From assembly GCA_016303195.1 (NCBI GenBank), contig JAEDMD010000004.1, positions 1 to 25,378 of the forward strand: a stretch of 25,378 nt of DNA, in the 5' to 3' direction. This DNA comes from Oscillospiraceae bacterium. Lineage in GTDB: Bacteria > Bacillota > Clostridia > Oscillospirales > Ruminococcaceae. Positions within the stretch are counted from its first letter, which is position 1, and the number at the start of each line of letters is the position of its first letter. Under the pieces are notes generated by a model. That model had not been told where the DNA came from. It saw nothing but the letters and a program-made list of their open reading frames with translations, and made no database searches. This document shows, in pieces, positions 13,992 to 21,792 of the stretch. Position numbers and translations under genes: made by a program.

Positions 13992-14855
13992 TCACCAGCC
14001 GTAATTGGAATCGTCATATCCATAGTTATAGCTGTCGCCATAACTATCACCATAGCTGTTATTATAGTCATTGTTGTACCAGCCCTGATCGCCGTTATCG
14101 TAGCCATAGCCGTAACCGTTGTCATAATTGTACTCGTCACCTGTACTGCCATTGCCTGCGTAAGTGCCATCGGTGTAGATCGGGTTGCCGTATTCATCGG
14201 TAGCAGGCTGAGTAGTTGTCTGCTGTTCAAGATAGCCGCCTGCGAAAGCACCCTGAGCGATAGTAACATAAAGAGTTGTGCCCTTATCGCAGATCTTGCC
14301 CTCGGTGATATCCTGACGAACGATCTGACCGGGTTCAAGGTCACTGTCAGAAACGTATTCCTTGATCTGGAAGCTGATATCGTCGCTGTACTTCTCGACA
14401 GCTTCCGAAAGGAGAACACCACGGAAATTCGGCATTTCAAACTGACCTTCGGCCATAGTGGTCGTAGTGACTTCGGTAGATGTTTCAAGTCCTGTTGTTG
14501 TAGTTTCGGTAACGAGAGCAGTTGTTACAGCTTCGGTTTCACCTGTGTCAACGCCATCTTTGTAAACGTGCGGAACATCCTCACCTGAGCTGATAGTGAT
14601 CTGAACATTCTGACCTGAGCTGATCTTAGCGCCCGGACGGATGCTCTGCTCCATGATCTTGCCCTTGATAACTGTACTGCTCTGAGCCTCGGATGATATA
14701 GTGAGTTCAAGGAAATCGAACTGTTCTGTTGCCTTTGTGTAGTCTATACCTGAGAGGTCAGGCATATAAAGTCTGTCGTCGCCGCAGGAAGTGAAAGCGA
14801 AAGCACATGAAGCGGCAGTCACGATAGAGGTGAGTAAAGCGATTGATCTTTTCAT
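13992..14855 (-). CDS. PASTA-domain lipoprotein with Tyr/Asn/Gly-rich tail
   Basis: 287 residues. The N-terminus (MKRS, hydrophobic stretch, FTSC at 21-24) looks like a lipoprotein signal peptide, with C24 the likely lipidated residue; F at -3 is slightly unusual. Two PASTA domains follow (about 28-93 with 'MPDLSGIDYTKATEQF', and about 138-203 with 'MPNFRGVLLSEAVEKY'), separated by a Thr/Glu-rich linker (about 100-135). PASTA domains bind peptidoglycan or lipid II, commonly in Ser/Thr kinases and PBPs; here they stand alone on a lipoprotein. Residues about 204-287 are a repetitive Gly/Tyr/Asn/Asp tail (YGDSYGDSYNYGYDDSNYGW). It is last in an operon with recD2 and mreB, so a surface role in wall assembly is likely but inferred. 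Confidence 0.87.
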   Translation of the reverse strand: MKRSIALLTSIVTAASCAFAFTSCGDDRLYMPDLSGIDYTKATEQFDFLELTISSEAQSSTVIKGKIMEQSIRPGAKISSGQNVQITISSGEDVPHVYKDGVDTGETEAVTTALVTETTTTGLETSTEVTTTTMAEGQFEMPNFRGVLLSEAVEKYSDDISFQIKEYVSDSDLEPGQIVRQDITEGKICDKGTTLYVTIAQGAFAGGYLEQQTTTQPATDEYGNPIYTDGTYAGNGSTGDEYNYDNGYGYGYDNGDQGWYNNDYNNSYGDSYGDSYNYGYDDSNYGW

Positions 14856-14906
14856 TAATTTTTCCTCCTGAAAATCAGTTGAATTTGCTTAGTTGGAAAC
14901 CTGTCC

Positions 14907-15548
14907 TCACTGCACTTCAAGCAGTGCGGTATATATATCAAGTCCGCTCTGATCGCAGAGATCGTTGGCGAAATCAAGATTTATAGTACCTGCAAGGGCT
15001 TGTTTGCCGTTTGCATTATTTGTGAGATAAACTTCGGCAGGAACATAAGTGCTTGGCTGATCGAAGAAAAGCTCGATATCCATTGAAGTTGTCTCAGGGA
15101 TAGAGATATTGCTAATTTCAGTAGTCTCGTCGGTATTGACATAAACAACGCTTATGGAATACTGACCGCCGAAGCTGCCGGGGAATTCCACAAAGAAAGA
15201 TGTGCTGAATTTTCCTGATTCTGTGGTAGTTTCGGTAACATCCTCAGTAGTTGTTTCGGCAGAAGAAGTTGTAGAAGCATCGGTAGTTGTCTCGGAAGCG
15301 GAAGTAGTTTCCGAAGCTGAAACGGCAGTAGTTTCGGTTACAGCAGGGAGCGTTCTGGTAGTTTCAGCAACGCCGTGATCCAGCTGATCTATAATTTCAG
15401 CGGCATGGGGATGCTTGGCGGCATGGTAGATAAAACCGCCGAGAACAGCCAGAACAGCCAGCATGATGACAATGAGCAGTTTCTGAGCCGCTGATGAAGG
15501 CTGTCTGTGCCGTTTTTGATTATTTTCGTAATTGCTATTTTCGTTCAT
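14907..15548 (-). CDS. Membrane-anchored protein with Thr-rich stalk, unknown function
   Basis: 213 residues. A short basic cytosolic N-terminus (about 1-22), one transmembrane segment (about 23-41, 'LLIVIMLAVLAVLGGFIY'), a Thr/Ser/Glu-rich stalk (about 60-110, many ETT and STT units) and a C-terminal beta-rich domain (about 112-213). The last region resembles extracellular immunoglobulin-like or binding modules, but no family is recognisable. The start is 5 bases after the mreB stop and the AGG in the last mreB codons may serve as Shine-Dalgarno, so it is coupled to mreB. Type II topology with an outer domain suggests it may join MreB inside to PASTA proteins outside. Confidence 0.78.
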   Translation of the reverse strand: MNENSNYENNQKRHRQPSSAAQKLLIVIMLAVLAVLGGFIYHAAKHPHAAEIIDQLDHGVAETTRTLPAVTETTAVSASETTSASETTTDASTTSSAETTTEDVTETTTESGKFSTSFFVEFPGSFGGQYSISVVYVNTDETTEISNISIPETTSMDIELFFDQPSTYVPAEVYLTNNANGKQALAGTINLDFANDLCDQSGLDIYTALLEVQ

Positions 15549-15553
15549 ATATT

Positions 15554-16573
15554 TTACCTGTATTTATACACGGGGGCAGATTCAAAACCATCCAGCAAAG
15601 TAGTCATTTTGCCGAATGCGAGGGAAGTTCCCTTTGCCACACAGTTGATAGAGTCCTTTGCGATGAGGCAGTTTATGCCGATAGTACGTTTTATTAGCTG
15701 AGTAAGGCCGCCGAGGAGAGCGCCGCCTCCCGTAAGCAGAAGGCCGTTGTCATAGATATCGCTCACAAGTTCAGGCGGAGCATCTTCAAGGACTTTCTTG
15801 ATAGCTTCCATAATAAGGAATGTATCGTCCTCGATGGCTTCAAAAAGTTCAGTTTCGCTGAGAAGTACCTGAGCGGGGAGACCTTTCAGCAGGCTACGTC
15901 CCTTGACCATATAAGTTATCTCGTCATTCGGGTCATAGAGATTACAAAGCTCCATTTTCACTTTTTCGGCAGTTCTTTCGCCAATGAGCAGTTTATACTT
16001 GTTCTGCATATACTTGATTATGGAGCGGTCGATGGAATTACCTGCCACTTTGACGGTATGGGATGTAACGACACCGTTCATTGAAACGATGGCTACATCG
16101 GTAGTACCGCCGCCGATATCGACGATCATGTGGCCTTTGGCCTTAGTGATATTCACACCTGCGCCGATCATAGCCGCAATAGGCTCCTGTATGAGATAGA
16201 CCTCACGTGCGCCTGCGCTTTTAGCGGTATCCACTACGGCTCTGCTTTCGATATCAGTGATGAAAGAGGGGACACAGATAATGATCCTCGGCTTCACCAG
16301 CTGATGGCCTGCAACTTTAAGTATGAATTCACGAATCATGCTGTGAGTGAGGTCGTCGTCAGATATAACACCCTCGCTGATGGGACGTTTAACGGCGATA
16401 TAATCGGGATTGCGCCCGATCATCTCATAAGCCTCCTTACCCACGGCAAGAACTCTTTCTGTTCGGATATTGTAAGCGATGACCGAAGGTTCGCTGAGGA
16501 CAACGCCCTTATTGCCCAAAGTCATGACAATATTAGACGTTCCTAAATCAATACCGATATCCGTGTTTGCCAT
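15554..16573 (-). CDS. mreB: MreB/Mbl-like actin homologue
   Basis: 339 residues, usual length. Actin-fold nucleotide-binding motifs: 'GIDLGTSNIVM' (phosphate 1, near 7-17), 'DIGGGTTDVAIVS' (phosphate 2, near 151-163) and 'GGGALLGGL' (adenosine, near 280-290). MreB-specific 'IQEPIAAMIGAG' is present. It polymerises under the membrane and directs wall synthesis. AAAGGAG precedes the start. It is 16 bases downstream of recD2 and is followed by two surface-protein genes, not by the usual mreC/mreD. Variation around the phosphate loop is slight, so it is probably active. Confidence 0.93.
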   Translation of the reverse strand: MANTDIGIDLGTSNIVMTLGNKGVVLSEPSVIAYNIRTERVLAVGKEAYEMIGRNPDYIAVKRPISEGVISDDDLTHSMIREFILKVAGHQLVKPRIIICVPSFITDIESRAVVDTAKSAGAREVYLIQEPIAAMIGAGVNITKAKGHMIVDIGGGTTDVAIVSMNGVVTSHTVKVAGNSIDRSIIKYMQNKYKLLIGERTAEKVKMELCNLYDPNDEITYMVKGRSLLKGLPAQVLLSETELFEAIEDDTFLIMEAIKKVLEDAPPELVSDIYDNGLLLTGGGALLGGLTQLIKRTIGINCLIAKDSINCVAKGTSLAFGKMTTLLDGFESAPVYKYR

Positions 16574-16589
16574 TAGTTTTCTCCTTTAT

Positions 16590-18797
16590 TTATAATTTCT
16601 GCTCATCGCCGCAAAGCATATTTTTCAGGCAGGTATACCGTCTTGTACGTCGGTTATTTGCTACCATTCTTGCGATATCATCTTCAGAGCCGATGATGAT
16701 GAGCAGCTTTTTAGCTCTTGTAACAGCGGTGTACAGCAGGTTTCTGTAACACAGCTTATCAAATGAGCCGAGCAGGGGCATGATAACAGTTTCAAATTCG
16801 CATCCCTGACTCTTGTGGACGGTAACAGCATAAGCCAGCTCTATCTGATCGAGTGTATCGAAGGGATAGGCGGTAATGCGGCCGTCGAAGTCGATGACAA
16901 CATCTCTTGTCATCATATTTATATTGACGATCTTACCGATATCGCCGTTAAAAACGCCTGTACCCTGTTCGTCGTCTTTTTTCCAGATGATATCATAATT
17001 GTTCCGTGTCTGCATGACCTTGTCGCCGAGGCGGAAGGTAAAGACCTTGCCTTTGACTTCGGGACGTTTTTCGTCCTGAGGGTTGATCTTTTCCTGAAGC
17101 AGCTTGTTCAGCTCGACAGTACCGAGAGTGCCCTTGCGTGACGGAGCAATTATCTGGATATCATCAACGGGGGAGTAGTTATAGGCTTTTGGAAGCCGTG
17201 TCTTTGTGAGGTCTACGAGCAGTTCGCAGACATTTTCGGGAGTATTTCTCTTGAAGAAGAAGAAATCGCTGTCTTTCCGTGAAAGATCGGGCAGTTCTCC
17301 TGAAACGATCTTATGGGCATTGGTAACGATACAGCTTTTTCGTGCCTGACGGAAGATCTCCTGCAATTTTATAACAGTGATGACCTTGCTTGCAATCATA
17401 TCACCGAGGAGATTACCGGCACCGACAGACGGAAGCTGATCGCTGTCGCCGACCATAATGAGTTTGCAGCCGAGTCTGAGAGCGCGGAGAAGTTTCTCAA
17501 AAAGAAGCACGTCCACCATAGACATTTCGTCGATAACGATAACATCACATTCAAGGGGATTGTTTTCGTTATGGGCGAATGTCAGCTTACCGCTTTTGTC
17601 ATAGACAACTTCAAGCAGACGATGAATGGTCTTGGCTTCGTAGCCTGTCAGGTCGGACATACGTTTAGCGGCACGGCCTGTTGGAGCGGCAAGAAGAACA
17701 TGAAGACCACGTTTTTCAAAGATGGAGATTATAGCATTGAGCGTGGTAGTCTTACCTGTACCCGGGCCGCCTGTAAGTATCATCAGACCTCTTGAAACGG
17801 CTGAGGTAATGGCTCTGCGCTGTAATTCCTCATATTCAATGCCATGTTCCTCCTGTTCGATATCAATGAGGTTATCATAATCGAAATCTTCGGGGGATGT
17901 GAAATCCTTCAGAACATTTATCCTGTCAGCGATGAATCTCTCGGCATAGAAATAATCGGGAAGATAGACATATTCACGTTCATTCTTCACATATTCAAAG
18001 AGTTCATCGTCATCAAGAGCGGCATTGTAGGAGCTGTAAAAATCCTTTTCGCTTATCCCCAGGGCATTTTCAGCCTTAGTGACAAGGACATCAAGGGGCA
18101 GACATGAATGACCCAGCGAAGTATTCGCACGCAGGATATACTGTAAGCCGGCGATAATGCGCTTGTCCGAATTTTTGGGGATATGAAGGTCATGGGCGAT
18201 GGAATCCGCCTTTTTGAATTCCAGTTCAATGCTGTCACCGCAGAGAAGATAGGGATTCAGTTTAAGGAGTTCAAGGGAATCAGTGCCGAATTTTCGGTAA
18301 GTCCGCATAGCAAAGCCTGATTTTATGCCATATTGTGAAAGATATGACATAATACATCTCAGTGAGAACAGCTTTCGTGCTTCAGCGGCGATCTCCTCAC
18401 ATTTCTGGTGGGAGATGCCCTTGATCTCAGCAAGGCGGTGGGGATCGTTTTCCATAATATCGAGAGTTTTTTCACCGAAAGCAGCAACGATCTTTTTGGC
18501 AAGTCCGGGGCCGATGCCTTTTACAGCGCCTGTGGAAAGATATTTTTCGATATTTACAACAGTTTCTGGGAGCTTTCTTTCGCAGTATTCGGCATGGAAC
18601 TGAGTACCGAAACGGCGGTGGGTATCGTAGTACCCTTCAAGGATAAGGCCTTCGCCCTCCTCAATATCGCCGATCTCGCCGACAACGGTGATAAGTTCAC
18701 CGCCTGCATCCAGATCGAGGACTGTGTAGCCGTTCGATTCATTTTTGAAAAGCACGTTTTCGACTGTACCCTCAACGTGCAGGAGTTTCTGCTCCAT
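16590..18797 (-). CDS. recD2: RecD-like SF1B DNA helicase
   Basis: 735 residues. Start at 18797 chosen because GGAGGAGAAGG lies just upstream and the family starts near 'EGTVENVLFKNESNGYTVL'; the frame extends 26 codons further but without a site. The N-terminal OB-like part (1-90) and helix-hairpin-helix region (about 92-140, 'GIGPGLAKKIV') come first, then the long RecD2 middle. The helicase core holds Walker A GGPGTGKTTT (343-352), Walker B DEMSMVD (423-429), GDSDQLPSVGAG (450-461) and the C-terminal 'VHKSQG' and 'TAVTRAKK' motifs (about 660-697). It is a 5'-3' helicase acting in repair independently of RecBC. First gene of the operon with mreB. Confidence 0.95.
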   Translation of the reverse strand: MEQKLLHVEGTVENVLFKNESNGYTVLDLDAGGELITVVGEIGDIEEGEGLILEGYYDTHRRFGTQFHAEYCERKLPETVVNIEKYLSTGAVKGIGPGLAKKIVAAFGEKTLDIMENDPHRLAEIKGISHQKCEEIAAEARKLFSLRCIMSYLSQYGIKSGFAMRTYRKFGTDSLELLKLNPYLLCGDSIELEFKKADSIAHDLHIPKNSDKRIIAGLQYILRANTSLGHSCLPLDVLVTKAENALGISEKDFYSSYNAALDDDELFEYVKNEREYVYLPDYFYAERFIADRINVLKDFTSPEDFDYDNLIDIEQEEHGIEYEELQRRAITSAVSRGLMILTGGPGTGKTTTLNAIISIFEKRGLHVLLAAPTGRAAKRMSDLTGYEAKTIHRLLEVVYDKSGKLTFAHNENNPLECDVIVIDEMSMVDVLLFEKLLRALRLGCKLIMVGDSDQLPSVGAGNLLGDMIASKVITVIKLQEIFRQARKSCIVTNAHKIVSGELPDLSRKDSDFFFFKRNTPENVCELLVDLTKTRLPKAYNYSPVDDIQIIAPSRKGTLGTVELNKLLQEKINPQDEKRPEVKGKVFTFRLGDKVMQTRNNYDIIWKKDDEQGTGVFNGDIGKIVNINMMTRDVVIDFDGRITAYPFDTLDQIELAYAVTVHKSQGCEFETVIMPLLGSFDKLCYRNLLYTAVTRAKKLLIIIGSEDDIARMVANNRRTRRYTCLKNMLCGDEQKL

Positions 18798-18820
18798 AGT
18801 CCTTCTCCTCCCGAAAAATC

Positions 18821-18868
18821 GGCTTAAAGCAGGCATCTGAAAAAATGATGAAAGCCTGCGGGCAAGCC
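18821..18868 (-). promoter_or_regulatory. Stem-loop in the recD2 5' leader
   Basis: On the transcript, GGCTT (18864-18868) pairs with AAGCC (18821-18825), and GCAGGC (18854-18859) with GCCTGC (18829-18834), around a T-rich loop. A small CCGA/TCGG hairpin sits next to the Shine-Dalgarno. It lies between the promoter and the start codon, so it can affect recD2 expression; no known riboswitch class was recognised. Confidence 0.45.
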
Positions 18869-18880
18869 TAATCACTATAC

Positions 18881-18909
18881 ATTATACTATATTTCATCGG
18901 TAAAATCAA
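18881..18909 (-). promoter_or_regulatory. Sigma-A-type promoter of the recD2 operon
   Basis: Minus strand: TTGATT (18904-18909), 17-bp spacer, TATAAT (18881-18886). The -35 box lies inside the end of the upstream small membrane-protein gene. Confidence 0.7.
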
Positions 18910-19228
18910 TTATTTTCTGCAAGAAATTTTCATTTTTTTCACTCACAATAAGCACATTGTCGGGAAATTCCGCAGTAAATCGGGCACAGAGGGCTTTTTG
19001 AAGTTCATTGCCGCTTTTTTGAAAAATAATGATTTTTTGTACATTCTGTTCCTGAGTTGTCAGCAGAAAGGCGGCATATCTGAGTTTGTCGGGGAAATCG
19101 GGAGAGTCTGAGCGAATGAACAGCGTAAGGGGGAAGGCAGTTACTTTCGGGCATCGAAGAAGCAGAATGACCTCAGCGGCGGCGATAGCGGCAAGTATCA
19201 GAGCGGCGATAAGAACAGGAATGTCCAT
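18887..19228 (-). CDS. Small membrane-anchored protein, unknown function
   Basis: 113 residues. Start at 19228 chosen because AAGGAG stands 9 bases upstream; a longer open frame upstream would begin with a hydrophobic stretch but has no site. The N-terminal 25 residues (MDIPVLIAALILAAIAAAEV) form one membrane segment, followed by a cytosolic domain of about 80 residues. That domain shows alternating beta/alpha pattern ('KVTAFPLTLFI', 'NVQKIIIFQKSGNE', 'DNVLIVSEKNENF'). I recognise no family. Its end overlaps the recD2 promoter; it is probably a separate unit. Confidence 0.65.
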   Translation of the reverse strand: MDIPVLIAALILAAIAAAEVILLLRCPKVTAFPLTLFIRSDSPDFPDKLRYAAFLLTTQEQNVQKIIIFQKSGNELQKALCARFTAEFPDNVLIVSEKNENFLQKIIDFTDEI

Positions 19229-19253
19229 AATTATCTCTCCTTGAGCGTTTTTT

Positions 19254-19283
19254 ATTATAATATTCCGATCAGAAAAAAGTGTT
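19254..19283 (-). promoter_or_regulatory. Possible promoter of the small membrane-protein gene
   Basis: TATAAT on the minus strand at 19254-19259. The best -35 is AACACT (19278-19283, 18-bp spacer), a weak match. It lies between the carboxypeptidase terminator and the gene start. Confidence 0.4.
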
Positions 19284-19292
19284 ACGGATATC

Positions 19293-19340
19293 CAAAAAAA
19301 GAAACTCATACAGAAGAACGCATAAAACTTCTGTATGAGT
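19293..19340 (-). terminator. Intrinsic terminator after the D-Ala-D-Ala carboxypeptidase
   Basis: On the minus strand ACTCATACAGAAG and CTTCTGTATGAGT form a perfect 13-bp stem around an 11-nt loop, then TTTC and seven T. It begins 8 bases after the carboxypeptidase stop codon. Confidence 0.9.
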
Positions 19341-19348
19341 ATATTTTC

Positions 19349-20359
19349 TTATTTCATAATAACATCTGAGAAAAGTTTGAGTGTCAGTTCATATCTGTCC
19401 TCATCCGTATCGCATCCCTCAACTACGGTTATGTACTTCTTGCCGTTCTTGACAAATGCCGCTATCAGGCTGTTTCCTGCATCAAGTGTTGTTCCTGTTT
19501 TCATACCTACTGCATTCTGACAGAAATAATCGCTGTAAGGGTCAATGAGGAGATTGGAATTTGTCCATGTCACAGGTTCACCGCTCTTAAATACCACATC
19601 TTTCTCATGCGTGCTTACTATCTGTTGGATGATCGGGTCTTTTATGGCATTTTCAGCCAGTATGATAAGGTCAGATGCCGTTGTGTACTGACCTTCCTCG
19701 TCCCAGCCGTCGGGGGTTGTGAAATGGCTGTTCTTCATGCCGATCTCTTTTGCGGTGTCATTCATCAGACCGCAGAAACATTTGATCGCTTCTTCATCAT
19801 CCATGTACTCATCGTTTTTGTACTCACGGGCTGTTGAGACTGCGATCGTATATGCCGCATCATTTCCCGAAGCCATGAGCATACCTGTGATAAGGTCTTT
19901 CATGGTGAGCTGATTGCCTAAGTCAATGTAGCTGAGGCTGGAGTATGGCTGTACGAAATACTGCTCAGTTCCGACAGCAAAGACCTCATTCGGGTCAACA
20001 TATTTCAATGCTGTCATAGCTGTGAGCAATTTTGTAAGGCTGGCAGGAGCGGCTTTGGCATCAATATTGTCAGCATACATCATTTCCTCTGTTTCCATGC
20101 AGTAAACCGCTGCTGATCGGCATTCGGGCGAGTTTATTTTTGCCATAGTAGTGGTAGTAGCCGTTATTGTTGCGTGAGCGGTCGTAAGGAGAGTAGTTGT
20201 TCCTGAAGTTGTGGTGACCACTGCCGATTCTTCATGTGCCTTACTTTTTTTGTGACCGCTTACACATTTCACAAGGCACAGCAGAAATATCAGAACTATA
20301 ATTAGTATGAGCATTGCAAGTCTCATATGTTTGATCTTTCTCAGTCTTTTCTTATCCAT
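19349..20359 (-). CDS. D-alanyl-D-alanine carboxypeptidase (PBP5/DacA type)
   Basis: 336 residues. Basic N-terminus, one membrane segment (about 13-33), a Thr-rich stalk (about 47-72, TTTSGTTT and ATTTTM units), then the peptidase S11 domain. The penicillin-binding motifs are S107-L-T-K110, S164-G-N and K287-T-G. It trims the terminal D-Ala of peptidoglycan stem peptides at the outer face. Unlike typical DacA it is anchored by its N-terminus, and it lacks the usual C-terminal beta domain and amphipathic helix; length is accordingly shorter. Its own promoter and terminator flank it. GGAG lies upstream of the start. Confidence 0.92.
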   Translation of the reverse strand: MDKKRLRKIKHMRLAMLILIIVLIFLLCLVKCVSGHKKSKAHEESAVVTTTSGTTTLLTTAHATITATTTTMAKINSPECRSAAVYCMETEEMMYADNIDAKAAPASLTKLLTAMTALKYVDPNEVFAVGTEQYFVQPYSSLSYIDLGNQLTMKDLITGMLMASGNDAAYTIAVSTAREYKNDEYMDDEEAIKCFCGLMNDTAKEIGMKNSHFTTPDGWDEEGQYTTASDLIILAENAIKDPIIQQIVSTHEKDVVFKSGEPVTWTNSNLLIDPYSDYFCQNAVGMKTGTTLDAGNSLIAAFVKNGKKYITVVEGCDTDEDRYELTLKLFSDVIMK

Positions 20360-20392
20360 CCATATATCTCCTCTGAAAATAATGCGTTTAAT

Positions 20393-20421
20393 ATTATATC
20401 ACATTTGAAAAATAATTGCAA
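20393..20421 (-). promoter_or_regulatory. Sigma-A-type promoter of the carboxypeptidase gene
   Basis: Minus strand: TTGCAA (20416-20421), 17-bp spacer, TATAAT (20393-20398), 33 bases upstream of the start codon. Confidence 0.75.
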
Positions 20422-20424
20422 CCG

Positions 20425-20458
20425 TCAAAAAAGCAGTATGACGAAACATACTGCTTTT
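20425..20458 (-). terminator. Intrinsic terminator after the membrane diguanylate cyclase
   Basis: AAAAGCAGTATG and CATACTGCTTTT form a 12-bp perfect stem with a 6-nt loop. On the minus strand it is followed by further T (TTTTTTGAC), four bases after the GGDEF gene stop. Confidence 0.88.
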
Positions 20459-20462
20459 GAAC

Positions 20463-21572
20463 TCAATCTGTATACTCTGTGTGGTTTTTGCCGTTGTTTT
20501 TGCCTTTATACAGCCGTTTATCCGCACAGCTTATTATCTTGTCAACATCATCATCGGGGCATCCCTCGCATACACCGAATGTCATTGTAACGAAAAATTC
20601 CGTCTTTCCTTTGACGAATCGGTGACTGCGGACAGAACTAATTATGCTTTCCGCACATTCAAATCCGTCCATAACCTCAGATTCGGGAATAACAAAGAGA
20701 AACTCCTCTCCGCCCCATCTTGCCGCATAGCCGTTTTCGGGTATCTTTTCCGTAAGGATCAGTGCGACTTCCGAAAGGACCGTATCGCCATAATCATGGC
20801 CGTATGTATCGTTGACCTTTTTGAAATTATCGATATCGCCCAGACCGATGACATATTTCTTTCCGCTTTGCTGACTTCCGCTTGATACCAGTTTCAGATT
20901 TTCGCCCATTGCACGGCGGTTGCTGAGTCTTGTAAGCGGATCGACAAGTGCCATTATCCTAAGCTGTTCATTCTGAACTCTCAGCATACATTCGGTATAT
21001 CTGTCCATTATGGTGTAGATCGTTGTTGCATACACCAGTACGAACGTTCCGATAAAAATGTTTATCACATAGAATATCAGACCGATCTTAGTATGTTCAA
21101 GGTCATAGACCGAGCTGTTCGGATCGTTGTAGATATACCGCAGAACACCATACAACAGAAGTGATGAGAACATGAAAATGAACGGTATATTTTTTTGTTT
21201 GTTCGGCATAAGGAATGTTATGGGAATTATCATCAGCAGGAACATTCCGAAATCAGGCCCCCATCCCACACAGATAGTTGCAAGGGATGCATGAATGATT
21301 ATTTCTGCAATTGCCGCATAAACGATCGTTATTTTCACCTTTACTTTTCTGATGAGAAGTATGCATACTGCATAGAACAGGATGCTGAAAATGTTGAAAT
21401 AAGCCATTTCCCTTATGCCATTCACGGCAAACATGGTAAAATACAGGATATGGACTGCAAAGCATGAAGCAAGTCCTATAAAATATGCGAAAAATTCTAT
21501 ATTTTTCGATGTCATGGAATCAATTTTTTCTATGAATTTTAAATCTTTCTGATATTGAGTGTCGTCTTTCAT
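20463..21572 (-). CDS. Six-TM membrane diguanylate cyclase (GGDEF)
   Basis: 369 residues; start at 21572 preceded by GGGTGA. A longer in-frame ATG near 21647 lies upstream of the likely start point and is excluded. Residues about 26-190 hold six hydrophobic segments, a membrane sensor of unknown ligand. Residues about 205-369 are the GGDEF domain: 'DPLTRLSNRRAM' (211-222), 'DIDNFKKVNDTYGHDYGD' (246-263) and the active-site loop GGEEF (287-291). It makes c-di-GMP from two GTP. No RxxD inhibitory site stands five residues before the loop, so product inhibition by that route is unlikely. Own promoter and terminator. Confidence 0.92.
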   Translation of the reverse strand: MKDDTQYQKDLKFIEKIDSMTSKNIEFFAYFIGLASCFAVHILYFTMFAVNGIREMAYFNIFSILFYAVCILLIRKVKVKITIVYAAIAEIIIHASLATICVGWGPDFGMFLLMIIPITFLMPNKQKNIPFIFMFSSLLLYGVLRYIYNDPNSSVYDLEHTKIGLIFYVINIFIGTFVLVYATTIYTIMDRYTECMLRVQNEQLRIMALVDPLTRLSNRRAMGENLKLVSSGSQQSGKKYVIGLGDIDNFKKVNDTYGHDYGDTVLSEVALILTEKIPENGYAARWGGEEFLFVIPESEVMDGFECAESIISSVRSHRFVKGKTEFFVTMTFGVCEGCPDDDVDKIISCADKRLYKGKNNGKNHTEYTD

Positions 21573-21630
21573 ATATTTCACCCGCTTTATAAATCTTTTA
21601 ACTCTTGTGCAGCGTTTTATTGTTACGAAT

Positions 21631-21659
21631 ATTATACTATAAATCATTCACAAAATCAA
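21631..21659 (-). promoter_or_regulatory. Sigma-A-type promoter of the membrane diguanylate cyclase
   Basis: Minus strand: TTGATT (21654-21659), 17-bp spacer, TATAAT (21631-21636). Divergent from the MATE promoter, about 65 bp away. Confidence 0.7.
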
Positions 21660-21721
21660 TATGATTTATGTTAATAAAATATATGACATAATGATGGCAA
21701 ATCTTTTTTAATACAGTGAAA

Positions 21722-21759
21722 CCTTGACAAATCGGCGAAAAGTGATATAATTGTCAAGG
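21722..21759 (+). promoter_or_regulatory. MATE promoter inside a perfect inverted repeat (probable operator)
   Basis: TTGACA (21724-21729), 16-bp spacer, TATAAT (21746-21751). CCTTGACAA (21722-21730) and TTGTCAAGG (21751-21759) form a perfect 9-bp inverted repeat with a 20-bp centre; the left arm contains the -35 box and the right arm covers the start point. Such symmetric sites at efflux promoters are commonly repressor operators; the binder is not in the window as far as can be seen. Confidence 0.7.
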
Positions 21760-21792
21760 TTGATTTTTTATTTTCGGAAAGAAGGGATAATT

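Noticed and set aside
13956..14588. Long frames in other phases over the PASTA protein tail
   Set aside because: Translations are low-complexity (runs of Ile/Val/Ala or Thr/Met) produced by the repetitive Tyr/Gly/Asn codons of the real gene.
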